Shown: piece by piece, positions 1 through 13,216 of the stretch
Layout of the letters: each line of letters begins with the position of its first letter
How positions within the stretch are numbered: the stretch's first letter is position 1
Source of the DNA: Chrysoperla carnea
Lineage: Eukaryota > Arthropoda > Insecta > Neuroptera > Chrysopidae
NCBI RefSeq assembly: GCF_905475395.1
Contig: NC_058337.1
Span: 105,332,368-105,396,367 of the forward strand
Direction: 5' to 3'
DNA length: 64,000 bases
The notes under the pieces: generated by a model
The model's input: only the letters and a program-made list of their open reading frames with translations
Database searches by the model: none
Told to the model about the DNA's origin: nothing
Made by a program: the position numbers and the translations under genes

Positions 1-600
1 GATTTCTGATTTTACAAGATATTCAATTAACATAAAATTTTTTTTTTAAATGACTGAATAATTAATTTAATTTTAGGACATTGATTACAAATATTCAATA
101 GTTTTTATGAAAAAATTTTTTAAAAATAAATCAAGCTGACGCACTTAAAGTTATGAAGTACGATTATGGTTATTACTATCCTCTATCTATCTAACTTTTC
201 TGTATTTTTTTGAAATTTTCTAAAAAATGTGCGTTTCTCACGATATTTGCTATTTACTACAGCTACACAATAAAAATCTATGAGAATTAAACGCAAGATC
301 TTTCCCAAAAAGTCAATTTTCTCTTTGTTTTACCCGACTATACAATGGCGAGGGCTATGTGTTTGACCCATATGTATGTATGTTTATCTGTTTGAACCTA
401 GCTTCTAAACTACTAATCATAATTTGACAAATGAGGTATCGTTAGAAGCGTCTTGATCGCCCGCTGGTTAAAGGCTATGTACCAGCACATTAAATTTAAT
501 ACGGCGTCCGCTAGAAGACATAAAGCTATGATAGCACTTTTCAAATATTGTTGATATACATTCTCACGAAATATAACCCCAAGATGGTTTAAATAAAATA

Positions 601-927
601 AAGTTCGAAAACTAAAACCCCGACTCCAACAAAATTGTGCTCTTAAAAGTATGAAAACAAGAAAATATTTTCATGTGAAATTGTCATCATCAATTAAAAA
701 GGTCATTACAACCGGGGGACCCCTAAGATTAAACAGTTTTCCTCAGGACCGAAAAGAGGTTCCTCAGGACCGAAAAGAGGTCCCCCGACTGTAATGACGA
801 TTTTACTGAGCATAACAATTTCAGATATAAAAGATATAATCAGATATAAAAATTTCAAAATATTTTCTTGTTTTCATACTTTTAAGAGCATGATCTTGTT
901 AAAGTCGAGGTTTTGGTTTTCGAACTT
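601..927. repeat. Foldback (palindromic) repeat
   Basis: Bases 601-670 reappear as an imperfect reverse complement at about 858-927, including an 'aagtatgaaaacaagaaaat' run present in both arms. The arms continue inwards to a matching 'gtcattac...ggggga' pair near 702-720 and 781-797. The loop carries two tandem copies of a 21-base unit (about 740-781). This is the structure of a foldback MITE. No coding capacity is visible, and no convincing target-site duplication was identified. Confidence 0.75.
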
Positions 928-1389
928 CGTTTTATGTATGTACCTACATATAACAATATGCACATATAACAATTTTTAGATTTTTATCTAGTTAAATTTT
1001 GACGGTAGTGAATAAATAAATCTCCACTACTCGTAATTTCATGGTACGTTAAATAAATTAACACGATGATTACTTAAATTAAATTTAAAATAAAATTTTT
1101 TTTTAAATGCAAAATTTTTAGGTCAGTCATATTTACAACTAATTATATAATTTTTTTTTTTTTAAATTTTAAAATATAAACAAACACTTAAAAAATTTTA
1201 TACCCTTTAAAAAAAAATATTAAAATTCTTTCACAAAATTTTGTAATATAGATTATCTAATCAATTAAGGAGAATATTGCCTTTTTGTATACAAAAATAA
1301 GTCTGTCAATAACTCTTAAGGCATTCTGTCTATGAGTAATTTCTCATAAAACATTATGACATTTGTAATTTTTGTCTATTTGTTTTTTA

Positions 1390-1725
1390 TACCATGCATA
1401 TATGTAATATGCAAGGTATACTAAGTTTAGCCCCAAGTTTGTAACGCTTAAAAATATTGATGCTATGAACAAAATTTTGGTATAGATGTTTATAAAAGCA
1501 CCTAATTAGTCCATTTTTGGTTGTCTGTCCGTCTGTCTGTCTGTCCGTCTGTCTGTCTGTCCGTCTGTCAGTCTATCTGCCAACACGATAACTCAAAAAC
1601 GAAAAAATATATCAAGCTGAAATATGAGTGACATGTATATATGTGTAATGTGATAGAGTAATCAACACTATCTTTGCATGATATTTCAACAATTAACTCA
1701 GTCAATTGTTTGTTTTCACTTGCTT
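1390..1725 (+). repeat. Dispersed repeat A, internally deleted copy
   Basis: It begins near 'ataccatgcatatatg' and runs through 'gtatactaagtttag', a (GTCT/GTCC)n microsatellite at about 1522-1572, and 'ccaacacgataactc'. It ends near 'cagtcaattgtttgttttc'. The same order of segments occurs at 54652-55204 (+) and, reversed, at 4550-5117. Relative to those copies this one lacks about 220 bp in the middle, where the sequence jumps from 'gctgaaat' straight to 'gtgacatgtat'. I do not recognise the family. Confidence 0.75.
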
Positions 1726-3164
1726 TAAAATAATTTTTACCTGTATGACGTGTGTGATTTGAATACTAAAAATTTTTGTGACATAATTATTTTAGTCATA
1801 GCCATTAGCTAAAGTGATTTAAATTTCTAACATTTGAATAATATCTAGATTTACGACAAGCACTATTGACTTCTACCCATTTATAAAATTCATATAATTT
1901 TAACTTTATACAGAATGATTTTTTAAAAAGATTCCACCTTTACTTATATTTCGCAAACGGCGAAATCATGAGGCTCACATAAAAAAGCTGGTGTCATTGT
2001 TTTATTCATTTTATCATAAAATAATTATTTAAATTTCGAAAATTCGCATATGTTATAATAAAAAATATAGTTTTTCATTTAAGTTTTTGACCTCATTTTT
2101 TATGAAAAAAGATATTAGGATGATCCTAGAAAATTCTAAACACGATGTATTCACAAAAAATCGGGAATCTTTCAAAAATAAAGAACAAAACAAAGTTAAA
2201 TTAATAGCTTTCCAATAATTATCTGTTTACAAGTATTTTCCTAGGCCACTAAGCTTAGGAAAGAAAATATAAGTTTGACACAACCTATTCTTTTGGCTTA
2301 ATTGTGTTAGAGTCTACAATTCCCGGCAATATCAACTTTTTAATTTGTGGATATGATAAATTTGTTAAAATCATCAAGCTTTATAACGTTCTCAAAAAAA
2401 AAGTGTACCAAATATTTTAAATAGACGAAAAATTAGACGAAAATTAAGAATACAATTTTTCGATATATACAGTTTTTGAATTATTGACGCCTAAAAATTT
2501 AAAGAAAATCACTTCAGAATCTTCAGAAAATTAGCCTTCTTACATAATGAAACATACCTTTAAAAACACTTCAATTTAGGATGTATATGTTAAAAACGCA
2601 AACTTCCTCAAATCAATTTTAACTCCGTAATAGGTATTAAAAAATTTATATAAATTTATAAATGGCCCTAATGAGAATGCATATATACACGATTTAAAAA
2701 CGATCCTAAGAAAACGTGATTTTTTGGGAACGTCCTTAAAACGCTGGTATTCGCATTGACCAAAACCATATATTTCTTATTTTTATAAAAACAATTAGTT
2801 ATAAATGACACGGTTGAAGGCGTAAAAATATTTTTAAAAAAAAACTACAACATCATTAATTTATGATGAAAGAATAAAATATTGTAAAACCTAGATTCAT
2901 GTAGAGAGTAGTAAAATTAAAATCAGGAAATGAACTAATTTAATCTTAAATCTTTTTTTTATTAATTGTTTATTCATATCTTACTACATTCATACAAAAT
3001 TAATATTATTCGTATACAGAGTGTCCTATCATCTGTCTATGTATGAATGTAGAAATAGATAGGTACAAGTAGGTATTTTTAAACGTTAAGATGAAAAAAT
3101 GATGTTAGGCGCACACGATAAACATGCAATAAAACAAAATTATTTTTATAAAATATAAAAATTG

Positions 3165-3290
3165 GTAGCTCAGGAGCAGCGTTAGTAAAACGAATTCCCT
3201 CAGAGGTTGAAAAAATAACACTTTTTTTTTTTAAATCAAATATTGCATTTTTAATTTTTCAAGAATTTTTCTTGCTTAAAACTGATCAAA
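3165..3290 (+). repeat. Dispersed repeat B copy
   Basis: The segment containing 'gaattccctcagaggttg' followed by an A/T-rich run and 'tattgcatttttaatttttc' is closely repeated at about 36790-36920 in the same orientation. It is short and non-coding, and its ends are undefined. Confidence 0.55.
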
Positions 3291-4549
3291 AAATAGAAAA
3301 ATATGTTTTATTTAGAAATAATTCAATTTGTACTTTGCGATTTAGAAACGATTTATGACGGTTTTAAATTGTAAATTTTCATTACGACTGCCAAATTTAC
3401 TTGCAACACTCACATTACCATTTTTGTGCGACAAATACACTCAAAAGATAATTGGCTGCTAGTCATCATTGCATGAAAACCGAACTACTTCACTTTTCGT
3501 AAAAAAAAAGCGTGTGAAACTCGTGCGTGTTATATCTTAAACAAACGATTCACTTCGCTATTATTTCAAATATCTTCTCGTGTGAATACTTAAGAATTTT
3601 CGCAGTTGTTGCACAATATTTAATCTTTTATTTGGTATTATTAAAATAAAAACTTGTTGTTTGGCATATATTTTTCACGGCGCCACCACCATATTTTTAA
3701 GCTAGGATCGCATGTATTCGTACCTGCATTAATTTTATTTGATATACATCAAATAAGTGAGAGAGGATGTCAAAAGAAAGTCTGACATCTTATGTTTGGA
3801 TGCAATAATCAATTCAGAACGAATCTAGGTGTAGTCTCACAAATGCAAAGCACATAAGCAAAATTTTGAAATTACATTTCAGTTAGAACTAACTACCTTA
3901 AATTAATTCTAACTTTGTAAGATTTATAGTAAACGGTCCATGTGATGAAAATTACTGAACCGATTTTGATGAAACAATTATGGGACCACCTGGAGAGTAA
4001 ATAATTTCAAACAATTTTTTAAAATCAGCCCACAATTTTGTGAGAAATCGGTGAACACACTTAAAAAATATATATGTATAGATATATACAATCGAACATA
4101 CAAACTCTTCCGTTTTGAAATCGATTAAAAAGGTCAAACATTCGTATCGATTCTAGAAATATATTGAATTTCCTTAAGTTTTTTATGTTTTCTATAGTTC
4201 TAAAAGTTAGCATTGACTCTCACTATGGAAACTAAACACTAAAGAACTTTTTAGATGTGTCACCCTGTATATAAATCTTGTCGTGCGATCTTCTTTATGT
4301 AATAATTAATATATTATGTGTATGTATACAAGACTACTTTAACATTGGAGATAAATAGTTTATAATTAGTATGATCTATAATAAAAATTAATATCATAAA
4401 CGCCACTTTCACTATTTAAATACATAACCATATACCTTACAGATTTGTTTATCTTCTACATAATCTGTAAATCTTTTTCATGTTTAAATACATGCAACTT
4501 AGGTACAGTTAATTTTAATGAAAACACTAGTTTAAATTTACAATTTAAT

Positions 4550-5117
4550 ACAAAAACAAGTGAAAACAATCAATTGACTGAATTAATTGTTGAAATACCA
4601 TGCATAGGCAGTGTTGATGACTCTATCACATTACACATACATACACCTCACACATACATAACTGATATTCCCATAATTACATACTATACAATTTACGACT
4701 AATTTGCGCATTCACGTCTAAACAGTGATATTAGCGAAAAAATGTTTCAAACAAAAGTTAATTATTTTTTTATAAGGAATATTTTTTACATTTGTTCTAT
4801 CTCTAACGGTTTACAAGATGAGACCTACGGACCCAAGACCCAATTGACCTATGTTGCCCATTTACGAACTTGACCTCACTTTTTACGTCCTCAGTACGCT
4901 ATAAAAATTTCATCTTGATATCTCTTTTCGTTTTTGAGTAATCGTGATGACAGACGGGCAGACAGACGACAGACAGACAGACAACCGGAAATGGACTAAT
5001 TAGGTGATTTTATGAACACCTATTCCAAAATTTTTTGCTTAGCATCAATATTTTCAAGCGTTACAAACTTGGGACTAAACTTAGTATACCTTGGTATATT
5101 TCATATACATGGTATAA
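4550..5117 (-). repeat. Dispersed repeat A, near full-length copy
   Basis: This is the reverse-oriented counterpart of the copies at 1390-1725 and 54652-55204. It carries 'caattgactgaattaatt' at one end, a central 'caattgacctatgttg' block, an AGAC/GACA microsatellite near 4950-4985 and 'catggtataaaa' at the other end. A partial copy in this orientation lies at about 48060-48500, and a small fragment at about 8478-8520. There is no open reading frame of note, so it is probably a non-autonomous mobile element of unknown class. Confidence 0.7.
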
Positions 5118-5660
5118 AAAAAAAGTGATTAAAAACCAGTGGTACCATTTAAAGATGCATCCACCAGTTTAAATTTATTGATTTATCTTAATATAGCACG
5201 CTTCTTTACTGCAGTGCAAGCTTAATAGCATTTTGTTGATTAAGGACAAAATCATTTTGCCATACGAAAATCGGTTCCTGTAAATAAAACTAAGATAACT
5301 GCCTAAATAGGGGTTTCAACAGGCGTTGAATAAATAGATGGGTATTAAAAACCATAGTAATGTACAACAATTATGCATCAGACATAAATGATAAAAAATT
5401 TGGCTGCTCTTTTAATGGTCTAGCCATTCTATAGAACACGATTTAAAATATTTAACATTTAAGTCTGTTTATGAGTGCCATATTGGCTGCTTGACGTCAT
5501 AAGTGATTTTCCCAATAAAGTAGATGCACTTTATTATCATAATGACTAGATTAATTTTTTCGATTTTTTATATCTCTCTCTTTGAGTAAGACTACTTTAA
5601 CTTCATTCCTTTTTCCAAACGTGCTTTTTTTTTAAATTATTTTTTTTTTATATGTTACAG

Positions 5661-8600
5661 ATTGGAGAAATGCGAACTGAATTGCTAAAAGCGGATGATG
5701 TTAATGTAATCGTTGTCGATTGGGCTGGAGGAAGTTTACCATTATACACACAAGCAACCGCAAATACAAGGGTAGTTGGGATGGAAATTGCACATTTAAT
5801 TAAGTTTTTACAGGTGAGTTACAAGGGTAGTTAAGTTGGTTGGTTATTTGTTGTTCAATTTTGATAAAAATCACGTATAATTCGAAGGAGAATAATTTTC
5901 TAATAACTTTTATACTCAATGAACATAAGATGAGATACAAATCTCCAAAAGATGCAAAAACTTTTTCATATTTTGCATTTATCGAAGATTTTTTGAGATA
6001 TTTGAATTTAAGGGTATATTTAATCACCGCTCACAATATCGTTCAAAGCTTGACACCGAAAAATAATATATCTAATACACGATATACGAACAAAACTTGA
6101 ATTTTTTTCCTTTTACGAACAATCATGAATTTTTGATGCCATAACAACTTTTCAAGTTTTAGAATATATCGGAACACATTTTAAAATTAATTTTATTAAT
6201 CTTTAAAATGAACCCTAGGGGAGTTCAAAATAGCCAAGGTTTCAAACTTACATGCCTGAAATTATTGTATAATAGGTTGGCTGATAAGTCCCCGGTCTGA
6301 CACATAGATGGCGTCGCTAGTATTAAATGCATATTATTTTTATATAGTACCAACCTTCAAATGATTCGTGTCAAAATTTGACGTCTGTAAGTCAATTAGT
6401 TTGTGAGATAGAGCGTCTTTTGTGAAGCAACTTTTGTTATTGTGAAAAAAATGGAAAAAAAGGAATTTCGTGTTTTGATAAAATACTGTTTTCTGAAGGG
6501 AAAAAATACAGTGGAAGCAAAAACTTGGCTTGATAATGAGTTTCCGGACTCTGTATTTTTTCCCTTCAGAAAACAGTATTTTATCAAAACACGAAATTCC
6601 ATTTTTTCCATTTTTTTCACAATAACAAAAGTTGCTTCACAAAAGACGCTCTATCTCACAAACTAATTGACTTACAGACGTCAAATTTTGACACGAATCA
6701 TTTGAAGGTTGGTACTATATAAAAATAATATGCATTTAATACTAGCGACGCCATCTATGTGTCAGACCGGGGACTTATCAGCCAACCTGTTAATTTTATC
6801 GAAACAAAAAGTGTCGCGTTTTCTTTTGTGTATATCCAAAATAAGGACGTTGAACAAAACAGCTACTATTGGTTAATCCCAAAGACTATAGGATAGACAA
6901 GAAGCAGAAGTATAATTATAAGTGACATCTGGAGTCTGAGGCGATCAACTATTAAGTTTGTAGGCCTTTGCGGGTATGGCTATTAAGTTTAACTACTTTG
7001 CGGGGGTGACTATTAACTATTAAGTTTGAAAGCCTGACTCGGTAGAGGCGCTGAAACTCGTATACTACGATTTTACATTAGCTCATATGGGCTGCTTCTC
7101 CTCTATCCTATGCTCTTTGGTTAATCCGACTCTAATCATGTATGTCTTCACACACATTTCGTAAGACCATAGACTGGATATCTTTTTTTTAAAGCCATTT
7201 GCTTTAATTAGTATGACGAAGGTTAATTTTACGTTATTCAAATAATCATATTCATAAAATATAAAAAGTTAATAATTATTGTAATCAATTATTATTATTT
7301 ATCTATATATGATATTGCAAATAACAATACTCAATTATTATTATTGATTGATTTGGAAATTATTATTGATTTCAATAAGTACCCAATAAAGAATACTATA
7401 TGGAGTCTCTACCAGCATGTTCTTTTTATACAATAGTGTATACACTATTTACATTAAGTGTAAGTAGAAAAAGATGGTCTTATTATCGTCTAAGATTAAG
7501 AGATGGTGTAAAGTCGACCTTCACCCATCTGATAACCAGATGAGACATATTTTTTATGAAATTTTATTAATTGATAAACACGAGCTTGTATATCGAAAAG
7601 TTTTCATGGCTATTTTTCAATAAATTAATTTTAATAAATTTATTTTCTGCACAATTAAATCATTATTTTCGTAAATAAATTATTAATATTGATAAAGGCT
7701 TGCCTGCAAAAAACTATTAAAAAATGATTGATTAAAATAACTTGATTAAAAATAGCCCATGAGCACTTTTCGAAAGGCAAGCTATCATAGGCGTATATAT
7801 CAATCAATAAAATTTCATAAAAAATATGTATCATCTGCTTTTACACTATAATAGCATTATGATTTTCTACTAACACTTTAGTGTAGGTACTAACATCGAA
7901 GTTAAAAGAACAAAAATACGGTTTTTTTAATATGTGAATCACGATTTTAATTTGTTGTGTGTACAAATATTGCTATTCAATTTGTTAGTATCTACACCTA
8001 AGGTACCTATTATTTTTTAAATTAGTGAAAGTGTAGGTGCATGCTTGCTATAGAAATCATGAAGGTTTTTGTTTTTGAATCGTGTATTTAAAAAAAAGAC
8101 CTTTCTCAACAAGATACACTTTTATTTTTAATCATTTTTAAGAGGGAATTCTTTTAGCTTAGTTAAATCCTGTGGAATGAATAATACAAACAAACATTTA
8201 TTAACATGCGCTCCGGTCGAGCAAGATCCCTTGCAATAACCAGAAAAAAATCAATATTTAATAACTAAAAATATTTTCTTCAACTGTAGCTATTAATTCT
8301 CTGATACATACAAAATAGAAAATATTTGAAAAATTAAGTACGTATCTATTATCTTGCATCCATGGTACAACACGTTGCTCGATTTGAGGTACAGGTGCGT
8401 CTTTTCCCACTTTACCTTCTCAACATTTTAAATGTCTTAACAATATATCTACCAATAAATACTTAGTAAACGAGAAACTGAGTTAATTGTTGAAATACCA
8501 TGTATAGAAAGGGTTGAGTGCTTTTATTTGTTGAGTGCATTATTTTATTATAAATTAGAAAAGTTTAAGAAACTAACACTATTATAGCGGCTAAGGCGGC

Positions 8601-11600
8601 TTTTTAGCCGCCATTTTTTGGGTTTCGAAAATTTCGAAAGTACAAGCAAACAAAATTCAAACAAAATTGAAAGTAATTTCGAAAGTACAGACTTTTTTTC
8701 GTTTTTCGAGACTGTTTCGCAATATTCACAACACCACTAGAATATAGAATGTCTCTCTCATGTAAAACATTCTACAAGCCATAAATTCTAATTTTAGATT
8801 ATCTCATCCCCCACTCCAGATATTCTGTTGTCCTAGATAATTGTCGAAAATTAGTTACATAAGTCATATAACATAAAAAATTACTAATAAAAAAAATTTG
8901 ATTTTTCAGAAAAAATATGGATTAATGCCAAAAAGTGTACATTTAATTGGGCATTCATTGGGTGCACATACATCTGGATACGCTGGAAGTTTGATAAAAG
9001 GTTTAGGGCGAATTACTGGTTTGGATCCAGCCGAACCTTATTTTCAGGTCAGTTCCTAAAACCCACGATATAGAATATTTGCACATCCCAAAGAAAATTC
9101 CCATTTTTTCAATAATTGAAGACCCGAATGAACATAAATAACTCTTAATTATTGAGCTATTGAAAGATTGCGTAACTAGAAATACTTTAAGAAGAAACCT
9201 TGATTTTTTAATTGAAAAATTCTTTTTATTTATTTTTTTATTTTATTATTTATCTTTCTAATTATTTACAACTAATTCAGTTATTGGATTGAAACAAAAT
9301 ATTAAATAAATAAGTAAATATTATTTTTTTTTAAAAAGTAATTGAAACGTGTAAAAACGACCATGACCGATACATTATAAATCCAAATAATACACAATAC
9401 CACTATTTATTATTATGCTTTGAATAATAAAAATGTACAGATATTTCGTAACTGTAAAAAAAATTCAAAAAGATATTTTGATAGTATACATCGATTACAT
9501 TTATGGAATTGGAATTCGGTAATATATTTAAAATTTTTGAAATGTGTACTTGAGTTAATAAATTACGTAAAAATTTTGCAATTAGTGTACCTACATCATC
9601 CTTTTTAGGGTACTATAACGGCGTATCGTACTGCCTTGAAAACAATTATAATATACCACATTTCTTCTAGAACATTTAGAGACATAAATTACTTGTTTGT
9701 TTTAAAATTGACAGAGCAAAAAATTCTTTATTTTACTAAAATGCTACTTATTACTTCAATGAAGATCGCAGTAAATTACAAATTTGGTTGATCTGAGTTC
9801 GTTTTGACTTCCGTTCCTCTATAATTTTTAGCTATAATAACAACTAAAGAAAAGTTCAGATTAACTTCCCTCAAAAGTTCGTACCAGTATTCAGTAGTTT
9901 AAAATAACGCTTATGGCGCATTTTTAGAAAAGAATATTTTCGAGAAAGTATTGAACCAAGTACTTCCAACGTTATACCAAATTTTTGCCGACGACAAAAC
10001 AAATTTTTACAAATAATTTATTTTGATTTTTATAGGTATACTCTTACGACTAAATATAATTGGACAACGTTCGAGGTGACAGCAACGTTTCTGCAAAAAT
10101 ATTAACCTTTATTAGTGAGACTGTGAACCTTTCGAACTCTAAGACTGTTTTCAGATAAGACTAAAGAAATCCATATAATTAAGTGATTATGCTAACTTAT
10201 TAACTTATTAAAATCTCTAATCAACTAGGAATATCAATTACGAAGTTAAAATAAATTTTTGTTAAATTCCAGGATTCGAATACTGGATCTTTGAACATGA
10301 TACCGACAAAACCATAATACTTTACAATTATAGACTTATACCAATGAAAATACTTAGACTGATATGAAAATATTGAGAAGATTTATAAATTCCAATGAAA
10401 TTATAAAAAAATTACATTCGAACACTAGAGTTTTGGATATTGCGCTCAACAATGGTTGTGGAAAGTTAATTGCAAAACTCAATTTGCGCTACGAAACATG
10501 AAGTGCTTAATATCTGGAGAAAGTGCCACCTAAATCGGCTTTTGCATCAGTAAACCACAAACATTCTTTGTTGGTGTTTATTTTGAGGATCTATCCAAAA
10601 AATCCATGAAATGGTTTAGGAATTAACCGTCACAAAATATTAGGATATTTTAAGATTAACAACATGGGCATACTCAGCCTTTGGCTCAAGGTGACCAAGC
10701 TAATTAAAAATTATTAGTTTAAAAATTTCATAAATTTAATAGTATTTAGGCACAAACACAAACTTTATCAACTAAATCCTTGGAAAATCCTGGTTTAAAC
10801 CACCAGGTGGAGGCAGCTGCCTTGGCCTGCTTTTCCCTCGGTACACCTATGATTAAAGATCTAAGAGTCAACTTTCTAATTCTTTTGAAAATGTTCGATT
10901 ATTTTTTGTTTGTTTATGTAATAACCAAAAGTCCGGTGTTCGAACCTTGATCTTGCTACTAGCACGACATCCGTTGCTTAAAATTTAAACTATAATAAAG
11001 TAACATTGATTTTTGTTTCTATAGAAATGCTATTTTTCAACCATAAATTAAATTGAAATTACAATTTAGCTTTCAACTAAAAATTTCGACATATTAAAGC
11101 CAAACCCCAAAAACCAATTTCTCAAACCTAAATTTTAAGCATAATCTAATAAAATATTTAGTTATTAATTATCAGAAAATAAATGTTTAATTTTATAGGG
11201 AATGCCATCCCATGTTCGATTAGATCCAAGTGACGCTGATTTCGTTGATGTTATTCACACAGATGGAAAGAATTTATTTATTTTAGGTGGTAATTTCATT
11301 CCTGGTTATGGAATGTCACAGCCATGTGGTCATGTAGACTTCTATCCAAATAATGGTAAAGAACAGCCTGGATGTGATATTTCTCAAGCACCAATGGTTC
11401 CTCTTACATTAATAAAGTATAAACATTAAAGGCTCGTCCTTAGTTCAAAAAATAGATCGGAGCTCCGATCCTGAGCCAAGGTTCCTGTAAAACACATTTC
11501 TTGTTAGTTGGGTCAGGATCAGATACCCGAACAATTTTTCGGACTAAGTACCGATATATTATACGCTAACAGGGCAAGAGAAGAAATTTTAACACGTAAT

Positions 11601-13029
11601 ATTATATTTACAGAGATGGTCTCGAAGAAGCTTCTCGTGTTCTAATCGCTTGTAATCATATTCGCGCAATCAAACTATTCACAGATAGTATAAATAGTCA
11701 GTGCCCATATATTGGACATCAATGTCCGAATTACATGCATTTCATAGCAGGTAAATGCTTCAGCTGTCGTTCGGGAGGATGTGCAATTATGGGTTATCAT
11801 GCAGATACATCACTAGGTCGAGGCTTAGAAAGTGATGAAAATGAGGTAACACCTCCACGCGAACCTATGGTCGGTGTTAAATATTATTTAATGACAGGTC
11901 GTGAATTTCCATTTTGTCGACGTCATTATCGGATTAGTATTCAATTGGCTCGACCATCAACAGCTGAAAATTGGGTACAAGGTTCATTAAAAGTGAATTT
12001 ATATGGTGATGCAGGAATTATACATGATTTAGATTTAACCAATACTGGGTCTGCAAAGTTAGAACATGGTACTACACATTCAATTGTTGTCACACATCCG
12101 GCGGATTTAGGAGGAAAAATTCGAAAAGTGAGTACGTTTATTGGCAAAATAGAAAAACCTATAATTCACTGACCATTTTAATTATGACATCTAGTGGTTA
12201 AAGTAAAAACTATTATAGATTTGAATTAGATTATGGCTGCATTCATACTCACTCGATGAGAAATAATTTTTACTGAATGGCCAATAAAATAGTTAGCTAT
12301 TAGAGAGCTCAGCGTTCTCAAAGAGTTTCTTTGAATATCAACAATTCGAATCATTTACTTAAAATTTACTAGATGTAGTTTTCTGAAAAAAGTTAATTTA
12401 ATAATAGAATGAAATTTTCATTTAGGTCATTGTGAATTGGGAATACGACATGAATGTGCTTGAACCACGCTCGTTATGTTTGTTTTGGTGTAATGACCAT
12501 CTTTACGTAAAAAGTATTCTTGTCGATGAAATGGAAATGCCTTCACGAGGGTAAGTACGATACTTTTCATGAACTATTCCTTAACTTTCACAGTTTTTCC
12601 ACGTTTGGCCGCAATGTAGGGTAAAGATAATGGTAGATTCGAGATTCCAAGGTTCGAAAACACAAAACTAAGGTCCTCTTATCCAGTTGATTGTATTGAA
12701 GTATTAATTTGTTCCAAACTTTTGTTCAGAACAGTTATTTGTTCAAAATACATGCCTTAGAGAAGTTATATCCATTCATTTTGGATGTAAATAATTTTTT
12801 AGGTATTTGAGGTCCTCAAATTCCCTAATTGGCGGACTTAAAACTTCTAAAAGTTACCTATTTGCCTTCAACATAATTTTTAAATATTTTTTAACTTAAA
12901 TACAACATTTTTTTATTCAGAAAACGCGATACCGATTATTCAACACGATTATGTGCACCAGGAAAACGAGATTATGCCGATATACCGAACAGGGGAAAGG
13001 CATCTTTTTATGACTGCAATTACCTGTGA
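5661..13029 (+). CDS. Pancreatic lipase family protein with PLAT domain (5' partial)
   Basis: Six exons join in frame: 5661-5813, 8910-9047, 11199-11416, 11614-12127, 12426-12550 and 12921-13029 (stop TGA). They give 418 visible residues. The alpha/beta-hydrolase triad is complete: Ser67 in GHSLG, Asp90 in GLDPAEP and His185 in ACNH (numbering from the first visible residue). The spacing is close to pancreatic lipase. The 'VDWAGG' strand precedes the nucleophile, and a Cys-rich segment follows the His. From about residue 274 (HYRISIQLA onwards) the sequence fits a C-terminal PLAT/LH2 beta-sandwich, so the enzyme is predicted to be a secreted or lumenal triacylglycerol or phospholipase. All junctions are GT..AG. 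The start codon, signal peptide and N-terminal strand are missing and lie upstream in unrecognised exons or outside the window. Substrate cannot be read from the sequence. The family assignment is firm. Confidence 0.93.
6272..6790. mobile_element. Palindromic Himar1-type mariner derivative (non-autonomous)
   Basis: The element is bounded by TA target duplications (6270-6271 and 6791-6792). It consists of two 240-bp arms, 6272-6511 and 6551-6790, which are reverse complements with about two mismatches, around a 39-bp spacer. Each arm carries the mariner terminal repeat (AGGTTGGCTGATAAGTCCCC), the 5' untranslated region and the first codons of the transposase, from ATG at 6451 in the left arm ([12 protein letters not shown]...). 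The left arm plus spacer encodes about 35 N-terminal residues before the reading frame runs into the inverted copy. The DDD catalytic domain is absent, so the element could move only in trans. It matches the irritans subfamily (Himar1 and the lacewing relatives). Near-identity of the arms indicates recent formation or arm homogenisation. Confidence 0.93.
7415..7920. repeat. Imperfect foldback repeat in lipase intron
   Basis: Segments around 7510-7600 (with 'gacatattttttatgaaatt') and 7780-7860 (with the reverse complement of that run) pair, as do the flanks near 7440-7490 and 7865-7900. The arms are interrupted by mismatches and indels and the centre is near 7690. The structure looks like an aged foldback element. 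No coding content or clear insertion-site duplication was found. Confidence 0.6.
9048..11198 (+). other. Lipase intron, no gene recognised
   Basis: This intron of about 2.15 kb lies between the exon with the catalytic Ser and Asp and the lid-region exon. It is AT-rich, and I see no coding exon, RNA gene or clear mobile element in it. Confidence 0.7.
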
Positions 13030-13216
13030 TGTGATTATAAATGCTCACCGTTAATGATATATTTAATTTTGTTTGTATATTTGTTTATTTTTGTGAATCA
13101 GTATTTTGATTTTAGATATTTTCTAAATAACTACTGTCTATGAAAAAAAATTGAGATTAAAAATGCCTCATTTATTGCCTTTAATTATAAATTTATATAA
13201 TTATAATATTTTATGT

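Larger units (their letters stand above)
1..5660. other. Non-coding region, repeat rich
   Basis: No exon that I can assign to a protein family is visible on either strand. The stretch is strongly AT-rich and holds a foldback repeat (601-927), two copies of a dispersed repeat with a GTCT microsatellite (about 1390-1725 and 4550-5117), and a copy of another dispersed repeat at about 3165-3290. It may be intergenic, or it may include intron 1 and upstream exons of the lipase gene that starts to be visible at 5661. I could not recognise a signal-peptide exon here. Confidence 0.6.
5814..8909 (+). other. Lipase intron with mobile elements
   Basis: This 3.1 kb intron lies between lipase exons and holds the palindromic mariner derivative (6272-6790), a larger imperfect foldback repeat (about 7415-7920) and a short fragment of dispersed repeat A (about 8478-8520). 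No host coding sequence is seen. Intron transcripts would contain both arms of each palindrome. Confidence 0.8.

Noticed and set aside
1522-1572. GTCT/GTCC tract as a CRISPR-like array
   Set aside because: It is a tetranucleotide microsatellite inside a dispersed repeat of a eukaryotic genome, with no spacer structure.
1-5660. Missing 5' exons of the lipase gene
   Set aside because: I looked for a signal peptide and the N-terminal lipase strands and could not recognise an exon with proper splice sites, so none is called.
6396-6666. Two opposite 74-residue frames as transposase genes
   Set aside because: Each begins with about 25-35 true mariner residues, then reads back through the inverted arm. 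No catalytic domain exists.
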